A stretch of 64,000 nucleotides of DNA from Eonycteris spelaea (lineage: Eukaryota; Chordata; Mammalia; Chiroptera; Pteropodidae), in NCBI GenBank assembly GCA_003508835.1, contig PUFA01000007.1, positions 15,895,001-15,959,000 on the forward strand, in the 5' to 3' direction. Below the pieces are notes generated by a model. It was not told the DNA's origin and made no database searches. It worked only from the letters and a program-made list of their open reading frames with translations. Both the position numbers and the translations under genes were made by a program. Positions 12,561 through 24,183 of the stretch are shown piece by piece (position 1 is the first letter of the stretch; each line of letters starts with the position of its first letter).

Positions 12561-13439
12561 ACTTGGAAAATGCACCTGGCAATAGCATATAGAATATTAT
12601 CAAAGTAGAGAGACTAGAATTTAGCAACCTAATAATAGAACTTTATGGCAATCTAGACAATAGATAAATTGTAGCAGACATTGTCAGTTGAGTGCCCAAG
12701 AGCTTTACTCTTTTATTTTTTCTTCTGTGATAAACAAAATTTGGGAAGGTGTTACCCTTTCTCCAACTGTAACTTGAAGAAAAGATGGCCCTATTCAAAA
12801 CTTAAGTGTTAAATTCTGATCGGTTAAGTATTCTGTCAGTAGTTAATGTAGTAGAAATGTGAACTAGTTCTAGCAAATGGATTAAGAAAATTTCCTGAGT
12901 ATATCTGGTTCACGTTTCTGCATTGATAAAAGAGATACAGAAAGCAGTATCCTAGCTCTTAACCTTTTTCTGAATCTCCTTGTTTCTTGGGGTACCCATG
13001 CCATTTTCTCTTTATGATGGGAGCAAGCCGTAGATCTGAGTTTAACAGTCTCATAGGATATCTTCTTTTCTGTGTATGATTGGTTTATTCATTATCTTTG
13101 GAGATGTGTGTATATTTGTTTTGCCAATTTCTTCTATGTCAGTTAGGTTATATAATGATTCAGTATTTTTATTTTTCTTTTCAGTATATAAGCATTTAAA
13201 TTTATTTATTAGTTTTATTATTTTTTTCTCTATTCATTAATTATCACTCTTAGATTTATTAAAACCAGATCCTTCTACTTTTGAAAAATTTACTGTTGTT
13301 TTATTTCTGACATCTTAATTTGATATTAATATTTAATAACGTGCAATTTCATACTTTTAAAACTATAATTTGTTTTAACATGTAGTTTGTCATTATCCTT
13401 TTATCAGTTTACTTTGGATTTCTTTTATGGTAGTAGAGT
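12561..13439. other. Unannotated AT-rich sequence
   Basis: The block 12690-13060 has moderate complexity and may be a decayed LTR or DNA transposon, but I cannot name it. Confidence 0.35.
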
Positions 13440-13459
13440 TGTTTAAGGTTTTCTTCAGA

Positions 13460-13850
13460 GTGTTTATTTATTTAAACTTTTTCATTAAAATTTAGAGTGA
13501 TATTGGTTAATGAAATCAAATAGATTTCAATTGTACATTCAGTAGTATGTCACATGTATATTGCATGGTGTGTTCACCACCCAGAGTTAAATTTCCTTTT
13601 ATCACCATATATTTGATCCCCTTGACCCTTTTCTACCTCCCCACCACCCTTCCGTCTGGAAAGCACTAAACCGTTGTCTGTATGAGCTTATTTGTCTTGT
13701 TCATTTGTTGCTTTCAGTTTCATAGCCTATATATGAGTGAAATCATATGGTTCTCAACTTTTCTGTCTGACTTATTTCACTTAGCATGATAATTTCAAGA
13801 TCCATCCATGTCATCACATAGGCAGAATTTCTTATTCAGGGTGTTTTAAA
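13460..13850 (-). mobile_element. L1 3' UTR and ORF2 tail, antisense
   Basis: TTCACCACCCAGAGTTAAAT, CACCATATATTTGATCCCCT, TCATTTGTTGCTTTCAGTTT and TGAGTGAAATCATATGGTTC, then CTTATTTCACTTAGCATGAT and TCCATCCATGTCATCACA are the antisense of a lineage-specific L1 3' UTR followed by the ORF2 C-terminus. The GTGTGTTCACCACCCAGAG motif is one I associate with bat L1 3' UTRs. The left (3') end lacks a clear poly-T tract, so it is trimmed or decayed. Confidence 0.75.
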
Positions 13851-13880
13851 CAGAATGTTCTTTGTTTCCTGGGGGCTGTG

Positions 13881-13928
13881 TTTGTTGTTGTTGTTGTTGT
13901 TTGTTGTTGTTGTTCTGTTGTTGTTGTT
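13881..13928. repeat. (TTG)n microsatellite
   Basis: About 16 TTG units with two single-base interruptions, abutting the antisense L1 fragment on its 5' side. Confidence 0.95.
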
Positions 13929-14109
13929 TTATTATGTATTAACCTAGTTTTATTACATTGTTTTCTATACTTATTCATGTGTTGAAATCATTAAGGTTCC
14001 TTTTAAAGCTCAAAGGATTATTCTTTAGGTACTTGAAAAGAAGGCATATCTTCCATTTTCAAAAAGGAATTTGACATGTACTAATCATTTTTACCTTAAT
14101 GTAAAACTC

Positions 14110-14216
14110 TGTGTCAGTGATTTTATTTACGTTATCTGATATGATATGAACAATAGCTTCATGAGATAGTGTCATGAAACCTTATCCTTATTTATAGATA
14201 GATGCATCAAGGCTCA
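14110..14216 (-). mobile_element. MIR SINE, first half (split by L1)
   Basis: TTTATTTACGTTATCTGATA, AGCTTCATGAGATAGTGTC and CCTTATCCTTATTTATAGATAG correspond to the antisense MIR text that in the family includes TCATTTAATCCTCACAAC, CCTATGAGGTAGG and TTATCCCCATTTTACAGATG. The sequence breaks off at the L1 insertion and resumes at 15303. Confidence 0.7.
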
Positions 14217-15302
14217 CAACAATGCAAAACCAGTATTTCGAGAAATGTTAGAAGGACTTCTTGAAGAAGGAGGAGGAGGAGGAGGAAGGGAAGAGGGAGG
14301 AAAAAAAGAAGGAGGTGGGGAGGGGAGAGGGATGGGGAAGAGAGAGGAGAAAGGGGAGGGCAGGAGAAGGAGAATTAAAAATATGAATAATAATATGGCA
14401 ATAACTACATATCTGTAAACAATTACTTTAAATATAAATGAACTAAATGTCCTAATCAAAAGATAGGGTGGCTGAATGGATAAGAAAACAAGAGTCTTAC
14501 ATATGCTGCTATAAGAGACTCACTTCAGATAGAAAGACACACAAACTGAAAATAGAGGTATAGAAAAAGATATTTCATGAAACTGAACAAAAAGCTAGGA
14601 TAGCAATACTTACACCATAAAATAGGCTTTAAAACAAGGCTATAACAAGAGACAAAGAGGGAACCAGTAAACCCATTTCTGGATATTTATCTGAACAAAC
14701 CTAAAACACTACTTTGAAGAGACATGTGAATCTGTATGTTCATTGCAGTGTTATTTACAATAGCCAATATTGAGGCAACCTGGGTGTCTGTCAATAGGTC
14801 AATGGATAAAGAAGAGGTGTTACATATATACAATGGAATATTAGCCATAAGAAAGAATGAAATCTTGCCATTTGCAACAATATGGATGTACCTAGAGGGT
14901 ATTATGTTAAGTGGAGTAATACAGAGAAAGACAAATGTCTTATGATTTCACTTACATATGAAATCTGAAAAACAAAATATACACAAACTAAATAGAAATA
15001 AACTCATAGATACTGAGGACATTTTGATGGGTTGCTAGATTGGGGGGAAGTGAAGAAGGGGAAGGGATTAAGACATACAAATTGGTAGTTACAAAATATT
15101 CATAGGAATGTAAAGTGTAGCATAAGGAATATAGTCAGTAATTTTGTAATGACTGTGTGGTGTCAGATGAGTACTAGATCTATTGGAGTGATCATGTCAT
15201 AAGATATATACATGTCTAATCACCATGTTTTATACCTGAATCTAAAATGATAGCATATGTTGAATGTGATTAAAAATAAAAATTGTATATTTAAAAAAAG
15301 AA
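14217..15302 (+). mobile_element. L1 retroposon, 5'-truncated with internal deletion, flanked by target duplication
   Basis: Three L1 parts are joined in order. First is the segment before ORF2 with a GA-rich tract (14217-14390). Second is early ORF2, endonuclease region, 14390-14650 (GATAGGGTGGCTGAATGG, GAGACTCACTTCAGAT, GACTTTAAAAC-like). Third, after a large internal deletion near 14650-14660, come the ORF2 C-terminus (GCAGTGTTATTTACAATAGC, AAGAATGAAATCTTGCCATT) and the 3' UTR (GGATTAAGACATACAAATTG, AGTTACAAAATATTCATAGG) with an A-rich tail at 15270-15300. The 11-bp ATCAAGGCTCA is present on both sides (14206-14216 and 15303-15313), the target-site duplication. No intact ORF remains. The frame at 14736-14945 is ORF2 debris. 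Confidence 0.88.
14262..14370. repeat. GA-rich (GGA)n tract within the L1
   Basis: Polypurine GGAGGA/GAAGGG sequence with few pyrimidines. It occupies the place where laurasiatherian L1s carry an AAGAAGAAGAGG-type stretch ahead of ORF2, so it probably expanded from L1 sequence. The opposite-strand frame (14214-14459) is a proline-serine artefact. Confidence 0.85.
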
Positions 15303-15415
15303 ATCAAGGCTCAGAGTTAAGCAAATTGCATAAGCATGAAATGTCTTATGGTAAATTTCATGCTCTGTATTATCATTTTGTACTACCTCCCCCAGTCTTT
15401 TAAACTCAAGTCCCC
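15303..15415 (-). mobile_element. MIR SINE, second half (split by L1)
   Basis: AAGGCTCAGAGTTAAGCAAATTG continues the antisense MIR core (family: GAGGCTCAGAGAGGTTAAG), and the end TTCATGCTCTGTATTATCAT then GTACTACCTCCC matches the antisense MIR 5' end (CATGCTCTTAACCACTACAC, then ATACTGCCTCCC). It reads on from the half that ends at 14216. Confidence 0.72.
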
Positions 15416-16699
15416 TGTTTCTCTTTCAAAGAGATTTACAGTAACTTTAGTCTGTGAAATACTTTTGCATATTATGGTTTCTTGTGTTTTCTAATCATCA
15501 AGCTCAAATTCCAGTCCAATTTGATTAGCTTAGATATTGGGATATAATCAGCAGTTCATATAATTTACCCTTTACCTAAAGTAAGGGAGGGGCTGGTCAA
15601 TTACTTAAATTATTAGGAAACTAATGTTTTTAATACCAATTACTAAATCATTTCCATTTAACTTAGAATTCTGCTAATAGGTAAACATGAGACTAAATTT
15701 ATTGCAACAGTGTCTTCTATTCATTACAGGAAATGGTTATTTAAAAAAATCCTATTTTTTAAAACCTATTAAGACCCAATGCAGAATCGTTCATTTTATT
15801 GTGGTACCTAGCTATCATCAATTTATTGTTTGAATCACTCTTCTTATAAATGTTAATGGGTGCTAAAGTGGTTTGAATATTTCCTACCAGAATGTTAACA
15901 TGTTCTATATTTTTATATTGTCTTCAATGTGACCCCTCAATATGAAAAACAGTGTTGGGGATGTAAAGTACAGCAAAGCTCAGGTGGAGGGGATTGACCT
16001 CTCAAATTCTATCCCATTACTCAATATCGGGATGATGTCATACTGGAAGGAGAACTATTTGGATAGAATTGAAAAAATCATCATATATGTAGGCAAGATA
16101 CTTCTCAGAAACACAGTTTCTCCATCTGCAAAATCATAGTAATAATATCATTTTATGAGTTTGGGAGCTATGCTATACATGCCACTAGATAAAATTTAGA
16201 TGCTTGGTCTCCCTTACAAATCGAACCATCTCTTTTGGGTAGCCCTTTCAAACTGAATAGCTCAATCTTTTTTCTGCTCCATTTCCAGTACTGATTACAG
16301 TTAGAGGTAGAAAAGAACACCCTTCTCTGTTTAAGCTGCAGTGCTAAGCAGGTTATTTCAAGCCTGACAGGGAATGAGAATCATGTCTTCTCATCCAGGC
16401 ACAGTTTCATATTTTGTGCCAAATGACAGTGATTAGGTAATCCATATCTTGACATAAATTAAGAAAACCTTGATTAAGACTCAGAATGTAAATCACCCCT
16501 AAAATAAATGATTCAGTACCCAAATGTATATGTGTATAAGATTCCAAAGTTAGTTATAGCTAATAGGACCACAGGTTTGGAGGTAGAGTCAGATTTTCTG
16601 CTAGCTTTTGCAAGATTTTCATTCAAGACAACATTTAGGTACACACTAAATATCCTAAAATATTATGAAAATGCTAATGCCCTAGTTATTCTAATATAC
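15416..16699. other. Unannotated sequence
   Basis: No gene or clear repeat. The span 16290-16440 is of higher complexity (GATTACAGTTAGAGGTAG, TAAGCTGCAGTGCTAAGCAG) and could be conserved non-coding DNA. The frames at 15942-16139 and 16508-16711 are unsupported. Confidence 0.35.
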
Positions 16700-16850
16700 T
16701 CTCAAGTTTGAGAACCAGTGAGGTCATTATTATATCCAGTTTTTAGATGAAGGAAACAAGGGCCAGAGGAGAGAGATTTCCTCAAGGTCACAAAAATCTA
16801 GTGGCTTAAAACTAATGGTTAAACTCATTTTTTTACTCCAGAACCTCTCA
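16700..16850 (-). mobile_element. MIR SINE fragment, antisense
   Basis: TATATCCAGTTTTTAGATGA, AACAAGGGCCAGAGGAGAGA, TCCTCAAGGTCACAAAAATC and AGTGGCTTAAAACTAATGGTT follow the antisense MIR core (CCCCATTTTACAGATGAGG, AAACTGAGGCTCAGAGAGG, GCCCAAGGTCACACAGC). Confidence 0.7.
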
Positions 16851-16978
16851 AAGGAGGAAGTTTTCCATTCTTGGGGATTGTATTGGACAACCTGTCCTTG
16901 AAGTAACTAAGAAAGCATCACTGTCTGATAAGTAAGTCCAAAATAAGCCAGAGCACAAAAAATGCAAAGCCATCTTTA

Positions 16979-17040
16979 AAAGAAAAGAAAAAAAAAAAAA
17001 AAAAAAAAGAAAAAAAAAAGAAAAAGAAAAAAGAAAAAAG
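16979..17040. repeat. A-rich polypurine tract
   Basis: Nearly pure A with scattered G over about 60 bp. The opposite-strand frame is a Phe/Ser artefact. No LINE or SINE is recognised directly upstream, so its origin is unclear. Confidence 0.93.
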
Positions 17041-17106
17041 ACTAAAGCTGGTAAGAGGTGGGTATAGCTTGAATAGAAGTACTAATATAACTAAAAAAAA
17101 TAGGGT

Positions 17107-17119
17107 CCCCCCCCCCCCC
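17107..17119. repeat. C13 homopolymer
   Basis: Thirteen consecutive C between TAGGGT and GGCAAAG. Long C runs are rare in mammalian DNA and prone to sequencing or assembly error. Confidence 0.9.
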
Positions 17120-17129
17120 GGCAAAGAAA

Positions 17130-17455
17130 CTACTACAGGCTGAATGTATGTCTCTCCAATATTTATATGTTAAATCCTCATACCCAGTGTGATGGAGTTT
17201 GGAGGGGGCTTTTGAGAGGTGGGTCATGAGCCTTTACAAATGAGATTATTGCCTTCCTAGGAGACCTCAGAGAGCATCCTTGTCCCTTCTGCCATGCAAA
17301 GCCACAGGGAAAAGATGGCCATCCATGAACTAGGATGTAGGACTTCCTCATACACCATCTATTGGTCTCTTGATTCCTTAGCCTCTAGAACTGTATGAAA
17401 TAAATCTGTTGCTTATAAGCCACTCACTCAATAGTATTCTATTCAGAATACTATA
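17130..17455 (+). mobile_element. MLT1-type (ERVL-MaLR) LTR
   Basis: GGCTGAATGTATGTCTCTCC, TATGTTAAATCCTCATACCC, CAGTGTGATGGAGTTTGGAG and GAGGTGGGTCATGAGCC are the 5' part of an MLT1A-like LTR. The 3' part has CAAAGCCACAGGGAAAAGAT, CCTCTAGAACTGTATGAAAT, AAATCTGTTGCTTATAAGCC and GTATTCTATTCAGAAT. It spans nearly the full LTR at considerable divergence. No clear 5-bp flanking duplication could be assigned. Confidence 0.82.
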
Positions 17456-18079
17456 GATGAACAGAATCAACCCAAGTAGATTAAAGTAGAACATAGAAAT
17501 AAAATATAGTCACAGACAAATTTTATACTGACTTAAACCACTCAAGGAGAAAGTCTACTATCCTTCCAATTCCAGGTAAAGGAAATACTCATAGGAGATA
17601 TAGTAATAAATTACTAAGGTATTTCAACCTTTTATATAACACCAGAAAATTTTATCATCTAATTATATGTTTTCTGTATACATAAAATGTAATTTATATA
17701 ATTACAATCTGATGAGTCACTTAAGATGATATATAATGCTTTTTCCCCTTGGGATTTTCAAAGTATACATTAGCTTTCTGGCTTTTATATCAGGATTTTT
17801 GACTTTCAATAATCCGAGTTTGTCATATCTGTTCAGTTGAACTCCTTGTGATCCTTCGGGTCTCATTTTATTCTGTTAAAATGTTTTGAAATCTCCTCTT
17901 ACTTTTAGGTAATAAAATTAATATTAGTACAGCACAGTTGCATCATTTTACCTTTTCTATCATCATAAGTATAAGTTTGAATAGGCTGGATAATGATTTG
18001 GTTCTCATTATCCCAATATAATTAAAGTGTTCCCTTTTCTTTTAACCTGCCAAAATAATAGAAGATTTTAGTTAAAGAC

Positions 18080-18245
18080 TCATTGCTGGTGAGGATGCAG
18101 TGAAACACATAATAAACTTTTAGTGGCAGTGTAAATTGGTATAGTCTCTCTAGAAATGAATTTGGCTGTAGATATCAAAAGACTTGTTTCTGTTCTCTAA
18201 ACCCATAATCTTTCTGGGATATGGTAATACTTTTTTGCCATCAAC
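18080..18245 (+). mobile_element. L1M ORF2 3' fragment
   Basis: TTGCTGGTGAGGATGCAGTG, GTGGCAGTGTAAATTGGTAT, CTCTCTAGAAATGAATTTGG, then a CATAATCTTTCTGGGATATGG segment correspond to a conserved late-ORF2 region of old L1s (GTGTAAATTGGTACAACC, then TGGAGGGCAATTTGGCAA). Both ends are missing. Confidence 0.6.
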
Positions 18246-21200
18246 TTGAGTTTAAACACTACTCAGAAAGCAAGATAGTTATAGCTATGGATATAGATAT
18301 ATACAGATACAGATTAATATGGATATAAGTAGAAAGCTAGAGATATAATATTAGAATATTCAAAATCACTGATCTCCAGGTCATCTTCTTTGGTTTCTGA
18401 GGGAATCCATTTGAGAAAATTGGTCTAGAAACCAAATGAATCAATTAAAGAATAAAATATATCTAAAATGTTAGACGTCACACCTTGCTGTGATTGTCCT
18501 AAATAGCAACATTAAAGAGGAGCAGTTAGCAAACAAATAGAGGACAGTGAAGTACAACCTTAAACTTGGGACTCCTTCTCTGCTTGCAAGGAATTAAGCT
18601 AGAGTTAACAGAGAACACAAGTTATGTATACACTCAGAACTAACTATACTGTATTTCTCTGTAATTTTTTCTAGTTATCCTCTGATATTCGCTTATAAAG
18701 AATTATCAGCAACTAATATATTCCCATCAAGTTATTTACGCAAGGTTTTATAGCTGATTATTAAAAGAGCTAGGACTGGAATGTAGGTCTCCAAATTCAT
18801 TATCTAGTGTGATTTATTTTTGAAAGTACACACATTTTGTTTACTTTTATATATGCTGTAGCAGATTTTTCAATTAATTTTTATTTAAAAAATTTTTTGG
18901 TATGTTTTTGAAATATTTTTATATTGGAAAGCAAATTATATTCCTATTCTTTTAACAGATTGTGTTAACTTGGTACATTTATGTACAATGATTTGGTAAT
19001 CTGACATTGTACTATAGATCAAGTTATAGTTTTCATGTCTCTAGCAACAGATGCCAAGGCTAAAAAGCTAATCATTTTTTATACTTATTCAACCCCAGAG
19101 CATCTTTGCAGGAATCATCTGAAGTAATTGATTAATTATAGAGATACGTGAAGACCAAAATTGAAAGAAAACATCAGGGAATGCATCAAACTTTGCTGAT
19201 GGTGGCATAAGTATTTAACACTGGAGCAAATGGGAGTTTTGTAAGGAACCTGTGGGGAAGATTTGATCCTAAAGTTATAAACTGGGCATTGAAAGCATAA
19301 GTGACAAAACATTTCAAATGCCTTTTCTGTCGAAGGAGAGTAACTTTCTTAATGGAAGCTATGGGTAACTCTTTGGTAATGCCACACATGGGAATGCTTT
19401 CCATTCTACCTTTAACTAACCTTGTCAATAACATTCACAGGTTAATTACCAAAACATGTACTGTGTATATAGAAGTTGCTAATTATAACCCCTAACTAGA
19501 ATCATTTAAACTCCCATATGAGAAGAAATCCTTTATGTACACAGTGACAGTCACAAGGATGGAGAAAGTTAATATTAAGTATCTACTTTTATTTCCTATC
19601 AATGTCTCATACCAGTAAGGCATGGAATTTGAGGTTCAGACTATCTCAGAGGCTAGCTGTTGTTTTGCATATGATGTGGTGTCATACAAATAAAAATAAT
19701 TAATTTTATTGTACGTGATTCTAATCTTGTTCATTTTCATTTTTTCTCCCACTAAATAATTTTCTTTTAATTACTTGATCAGCCTTGTATAAGCAGAGAC
19801 TACAGAGCATACTTGAGTAGAACTTATAGACACTAGTTTTATTGTATGTTCTTTTCCCAAATTCAAAAAAAATAATAATACTGAAAAAATATTTGAGTAT
19901 GTCACATTCATTATATATAATTCACAGTGAAACTTTAGGACTATTGTGTAAAAATAAACCCTCAAAATATTTATGCTGGGTTTTTCACTACATTCCTATT
20001 AGTTGCATCCATTACTATTGTATATATTCAAAATTGTGTGAGAATAAAAAGCTCTTTATAATTTTATGTACTTAAACGCATTCATTTGGAAGTGAAGAGA
20101 CATGGCCTCACATCAATAGTAATTTACACTAGAACCATAAATAAGAACTAAAGACCTCTTTCACCAGGACACTACTATAGAGAATCAACAGTTAACAATC
20201 TGCAATGTTTTCAAAGGGGTAAAAAGTGAAATTGTGCCTGGTTTTGTAAAAACAAAATTGAAGAGAATAGTCTAGATGTCTTCTGAAGATCAGTGACCCT
20301 AATGTTTGGAAACTCAAGAGAGACAAAAGATTAGAATAACATCAAGTTATGCTTTATAGGAAAATAATATATTAATTAAAAATAAACCATTAAATCCTGT
20401 ATAAGGTGTTTTTAACAAACTATTGACAGAATTTTAGAAATGAGGGCTTCAGAGATGTCTAAAGGCTTATCATATGCACTATAACAGCCATATTTATAAA
20501 GGAAGATTATTAAAATATTGAGCAGAAATTGATTTTTCCGTGTTACTATAGAAATAGCTAGGTATATTTGAGAAAATTTTATTTATATAGCAAAATTGCA
20601 TATTTTATAAAATGAATAATAGAAGGGATAGATGTAAGTGGATGGATTTGAGAAAGGAAACAAAGAGAAGATCAAGAGTCTTGGAGTTAATTACATATGA
20701 AGAATGATGACTTGGACAACTGGTTTGGTAAATGTGCTGTTGATAGAGAGTGACCTAAGGAAGGTGAAATGGTTTGGAGGTGACAATGGGATGTGTTTGT
20801 TCACTCTTTTTAAAAATATATACGGTAAATTCAAGAGGAGGCATGCAACAGGCAGCTGGGCATATGAATATGATATGAAGAAAGACTCAAATTGTAAAAC
20901 TAGAGCTGTGAGATATATGAGTAACTAAGATCTCTTGGGTGAATTAAGTCTCTTTTCACACTTTAGTGTAGTTGCACATTTATATTTATTAGTTTCAGAG
21001 GGAAAAATCTTAAGTATGGGAAAAACTCATATTAATATTTGGGTTTTATTTCTCATATTTGAATGATTTTTGGCTCATGGTAGACTCAGTTTGCATTTTC
21101 TGAAAAATGCTTTTTGGGAATTTATTTAAAATAACCTCAGGTCAGATTCAATGGTAAACGTAATATATTGAATGTACAGGCTGCTTTAGGAAGAGTTAAA

Positions 21201-21269
21201 GTATACTTATCTTTATATATTATTCAGAATCTCTACAAAGAATAAAAATGTAGGCATCTTTACAATATT
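18246..21269. other. Unannotated AT-rich sequence
   Basis: No gene or repeat family recognised. Short frames at 19186-19434, 19301-19495, 19771-19965, 19842-20075 and 20704-20928 overlap on opposite strands and show no protein features. A degenerate ATAGATATA tract lies at 18285-18345. Confidence 0.4.
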
Positions 21270-21340
21270 CTCATTTATTCATCTATTTAGTGATTTTCAG
21301 TAATTATTTGCAAGGCACTGTGTTAGGACAAAATTTTTCA
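21270..21340 (-). mobile_element. L2 3' end fragment, antisense
   Basis: TCATTTATTCATCTATTTAG and TTTGCAAGGCACTGTGTTAGGAC follow the antisense L2 3' end. Traces of similar sequence occur at 21825-21960. Low-complexity flanks make the edges vague. Confidence 0.45.
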
Positions 21341-22589
21341 TTCAAACTTGCAAAATATGTGTGAAGTGCTAGGACTTGTAATAAGATTGCAAAAAAAAAA
21401 AAAAGATTTAAATGCCCTATTTTCCAGTAACAAGTTTTGTTGCTTATAATATAGAATTAATATTTCTATTATTATGTCTTCCATCTTTCCTCTCTACTAG
21501 AGATTTTATTGTGTAGTTGCTGAAAATAGGATGAATGGATGAATAAACCCTTAAAAAGATCTAAAAATTAGATTTCCCACAGCAAGCTAACAAATTTTAC
21601 ACCATTATTTTATTTTGGGGTCCTTGAATTTCTTCTCTGTAAAATGAAGGTAGATTAGCACATAGCATAATGCCTAACATGATAAACATACAGAATGTAT
21701 GTTTAATAAATGAATCATTTTTGTAAATAAAAAAGTAAATTGATCCAGAGCACAGAATGTATGCTGTGAATATTTCATGGGTACATGGGATGGCATTCAT
21801 AGATTTCTTTAACATATATTTGTGAAAGATACACTGTATAGTAGGCAATGTTTTTTACTCTGAGGATACAATAGAGTGATGATCCATGCAAAGTTAGATG
21901 CTTGCTTTCATTTATTTTACATTGCATTGAAGAGACGGTAAAATCAGAGTCAAAAAATAAATGAAAAGAAAATTTTATGTAATCATAAATACTTGAAGGG
22001 ATTTAACACATGGTATTAGACCAAGATATGCCAACTTAAACCCATTCATTGCCTATTACACTGAATCACACGCCTTCTTTATATGCTTTGGATTCTTTGA
22101 TTTTGGGGAAAACTGGTTTGAAAAGGTAACTTTTCCTTATCTTTTCACTGGGGCAAAGTTACAAATAATAAATAACATATTAATGTTATATAAAAAGTAT
22201 ACTACAGATATAAAAGCACAATTTGAGTTTTAGTAATGTAAAGGGATACACCATCCCTCCAAAACATCATCAAATGTCAATAAAGAAAACTAGACCCAAA
22301 AGTCAATTAGGTAATGGAATGTCACTTGTGAAGTGGAAAGCCACATGGGAAAGTGAACGTACTCCTTGTTGCATTATTATTATGAATATAGGCACTCCTT
22401 TCCTGATATTTCAGTTTCCTGGAGCTGTTTCTGCCTAAGGTCCTTAGTAATATTTCCTTTCTCCCATATTTATAAGGTCAAATCAACATTCTTCATGTTT
22501 CTCCTCTTGGCATTTTAATCTATAATTATACCCCTCACCTCCGAAGAGGCTATTTTGCCTTATTTAGGGTTTGTTAGTCAGTAATAGAG
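21341..22589. other. Unannotated sequence with A14 run
   Basis: An A14 run lies at 21391-21404. Possible MIR/L2 3' debris occurs at 21640-21715 (ATTAGCACATAGCATAATGC). The block 22225-22440 has higher complexity without a recognisable family. Confidence 0.4.
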
Positions 22590-22765
22590 CAAAGGGTGCA
22601 AATTAGGTCTTGCAAGTTCCAGCTGTCAGAAAAATCAGCCAGCTGTGATTGATTAATAGAAGAATGCATCTGATTTTGCAGTGCAAAACCCGCTTGCTGT
22701 TGTTTTATATGATTCTGTCAGCAAAACCTTCTCAGCTGACAATCTTTATGGAACAGCCATCTGTT
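22590..22765. promoter_or_regulatory. Candidate conserved enhancer-like block (E-boxes, PBX-like sites)
   Basis: This 175-bp stretch is not low-complexity and matches no repeat I know. It contains two CAGCTG E-boxes about 20 bp apart around 22621-22645, followed at once by TGATTGATTAATAG (PBX/homeodomain-like), then CTGATTTTGCAGTGCAAAAC and a further CAGCTGAC near 22734. Dense E-box and homeodomain motifs are typical of developmental enhancers in gene deserts. The function is inference; motif density alone does not show activity. Confidence 0.3.
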
Positions 22766-24183
22766 TTTGAGGATTACAAATACTTTATCAAAATATTTAT
22801 GACATGTTTCCTCTGAAAGATGATATATTATTCTTTTCAATAGATTAATGTCTTGAGGGTAACCTGCAAAGCTAAGTAGGGAGAAAAACTTAACTTTAAA
22901 ATTTATCTCAGTCAAAAGCCAATGCATGCCCATTTTTCCCATACTGTCACTAGATTATTAAATTAATGTCAACTTGAGTTGGTTTCACTTTTATTTACAG
23001 ATTTAATGTCAGACCGAATGAAGACATAGCTTATATTTAAATGGTTCATTTGAGGTTCAATTATATTTTTCTTTTTCTTTCAATCGTGTGTGCCTATATA
23101 ACAGATGTAAAATTAAGAAACAATTCTAAATGAATTTAGAAATTAGAAGATATGTTTCTTAATTTTCTGGAAAATATATTAGCAGGCATAGAAGCAGAAT
23201 GATTTTCCCTTTCTAATGAAAAGTCACATAAAATACATTTATCTTTTTAAAGACATTTATAACACAGTTAAGATGAAAGAAACTTTGCCTCAATTTAAAG
23301 TTTCATTTCACTTTCGCGTGGTTTTGCCATAAAAAAAAAAAAATGGGATGGGGATGGATGCAGTAAAGAAAGAATATTTTGAAAGAATTATAACAAAAAG
23401 ATACACTCATTGTATTCTAGACCTTTTAACCTCATGGAAAGTAAACTAAACATCAGTATAATTAAGTGAAGTTTGTCTCAGTAATAATCTTATGTTCAGA
23501 ACTTGTATTGAGGTTTTGACTTTTCCCTTAGTATACAGCATATGTTAAAAAAAAAAAAAAAAAGAAATAGATCTGTTTTGGTTGATTTTCCCTAATATCT
23601 ATTGTTATTTTACTTGAGAAAAAGATAAGAGACCAAAAAGCAATGCACTTTGTTGTGGGTCATATTTCTGCCTTAAGAAATTGGAAGTGGTTTTAGTTTA
23701 GATGTTTATTGTTTTTATGTCATTTTTTCATTATTTGCCACATAGGTTAGCCCTGAAAATAGAATGGTTTTTTACTTCTCTGAAATCACTTTGGGAGTCA
23801 ACATAATTAGTTGTGTTTTTTTTTTTTTTTTATTGCAAAAGTAGAGTATCATTTAAACCTATGTATCATTAACACACATTTTAACCTAGAATCACTGCAA
23901 ATTAGTTCTACCCTTTTAGCTGTGGGTACAGGAGTGCGAGATGGTAGGCATAACTGCAAAAAAAAAATGAAGTCTGATTTATTTTTAAAATACAGCATCA
24001 TAGTTTATAATTTTATAAGAAAATGCAGTGTTCAACAAGAAGTATAACAATGTTGTTGAGTCTAAGTAGTTTACAGTCTATTGAGAAAGCCTGGAATGGA
24101 TAGAGACCCATGAATTGAATTTTGGATTTGGATAGCCCAGATGTGAATGTCAGACCTCCTATGTTATGAGTTGTGAACAAGAG
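22766..24183. other. Unannotated AT-rich sequence with A/T runs
   Basis: Homopolymers: A13 at about 23330-23342, A17 at about 23547-23563, T15 at about 23817-23831. No gene or named repeat. Confidence 0.45.
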
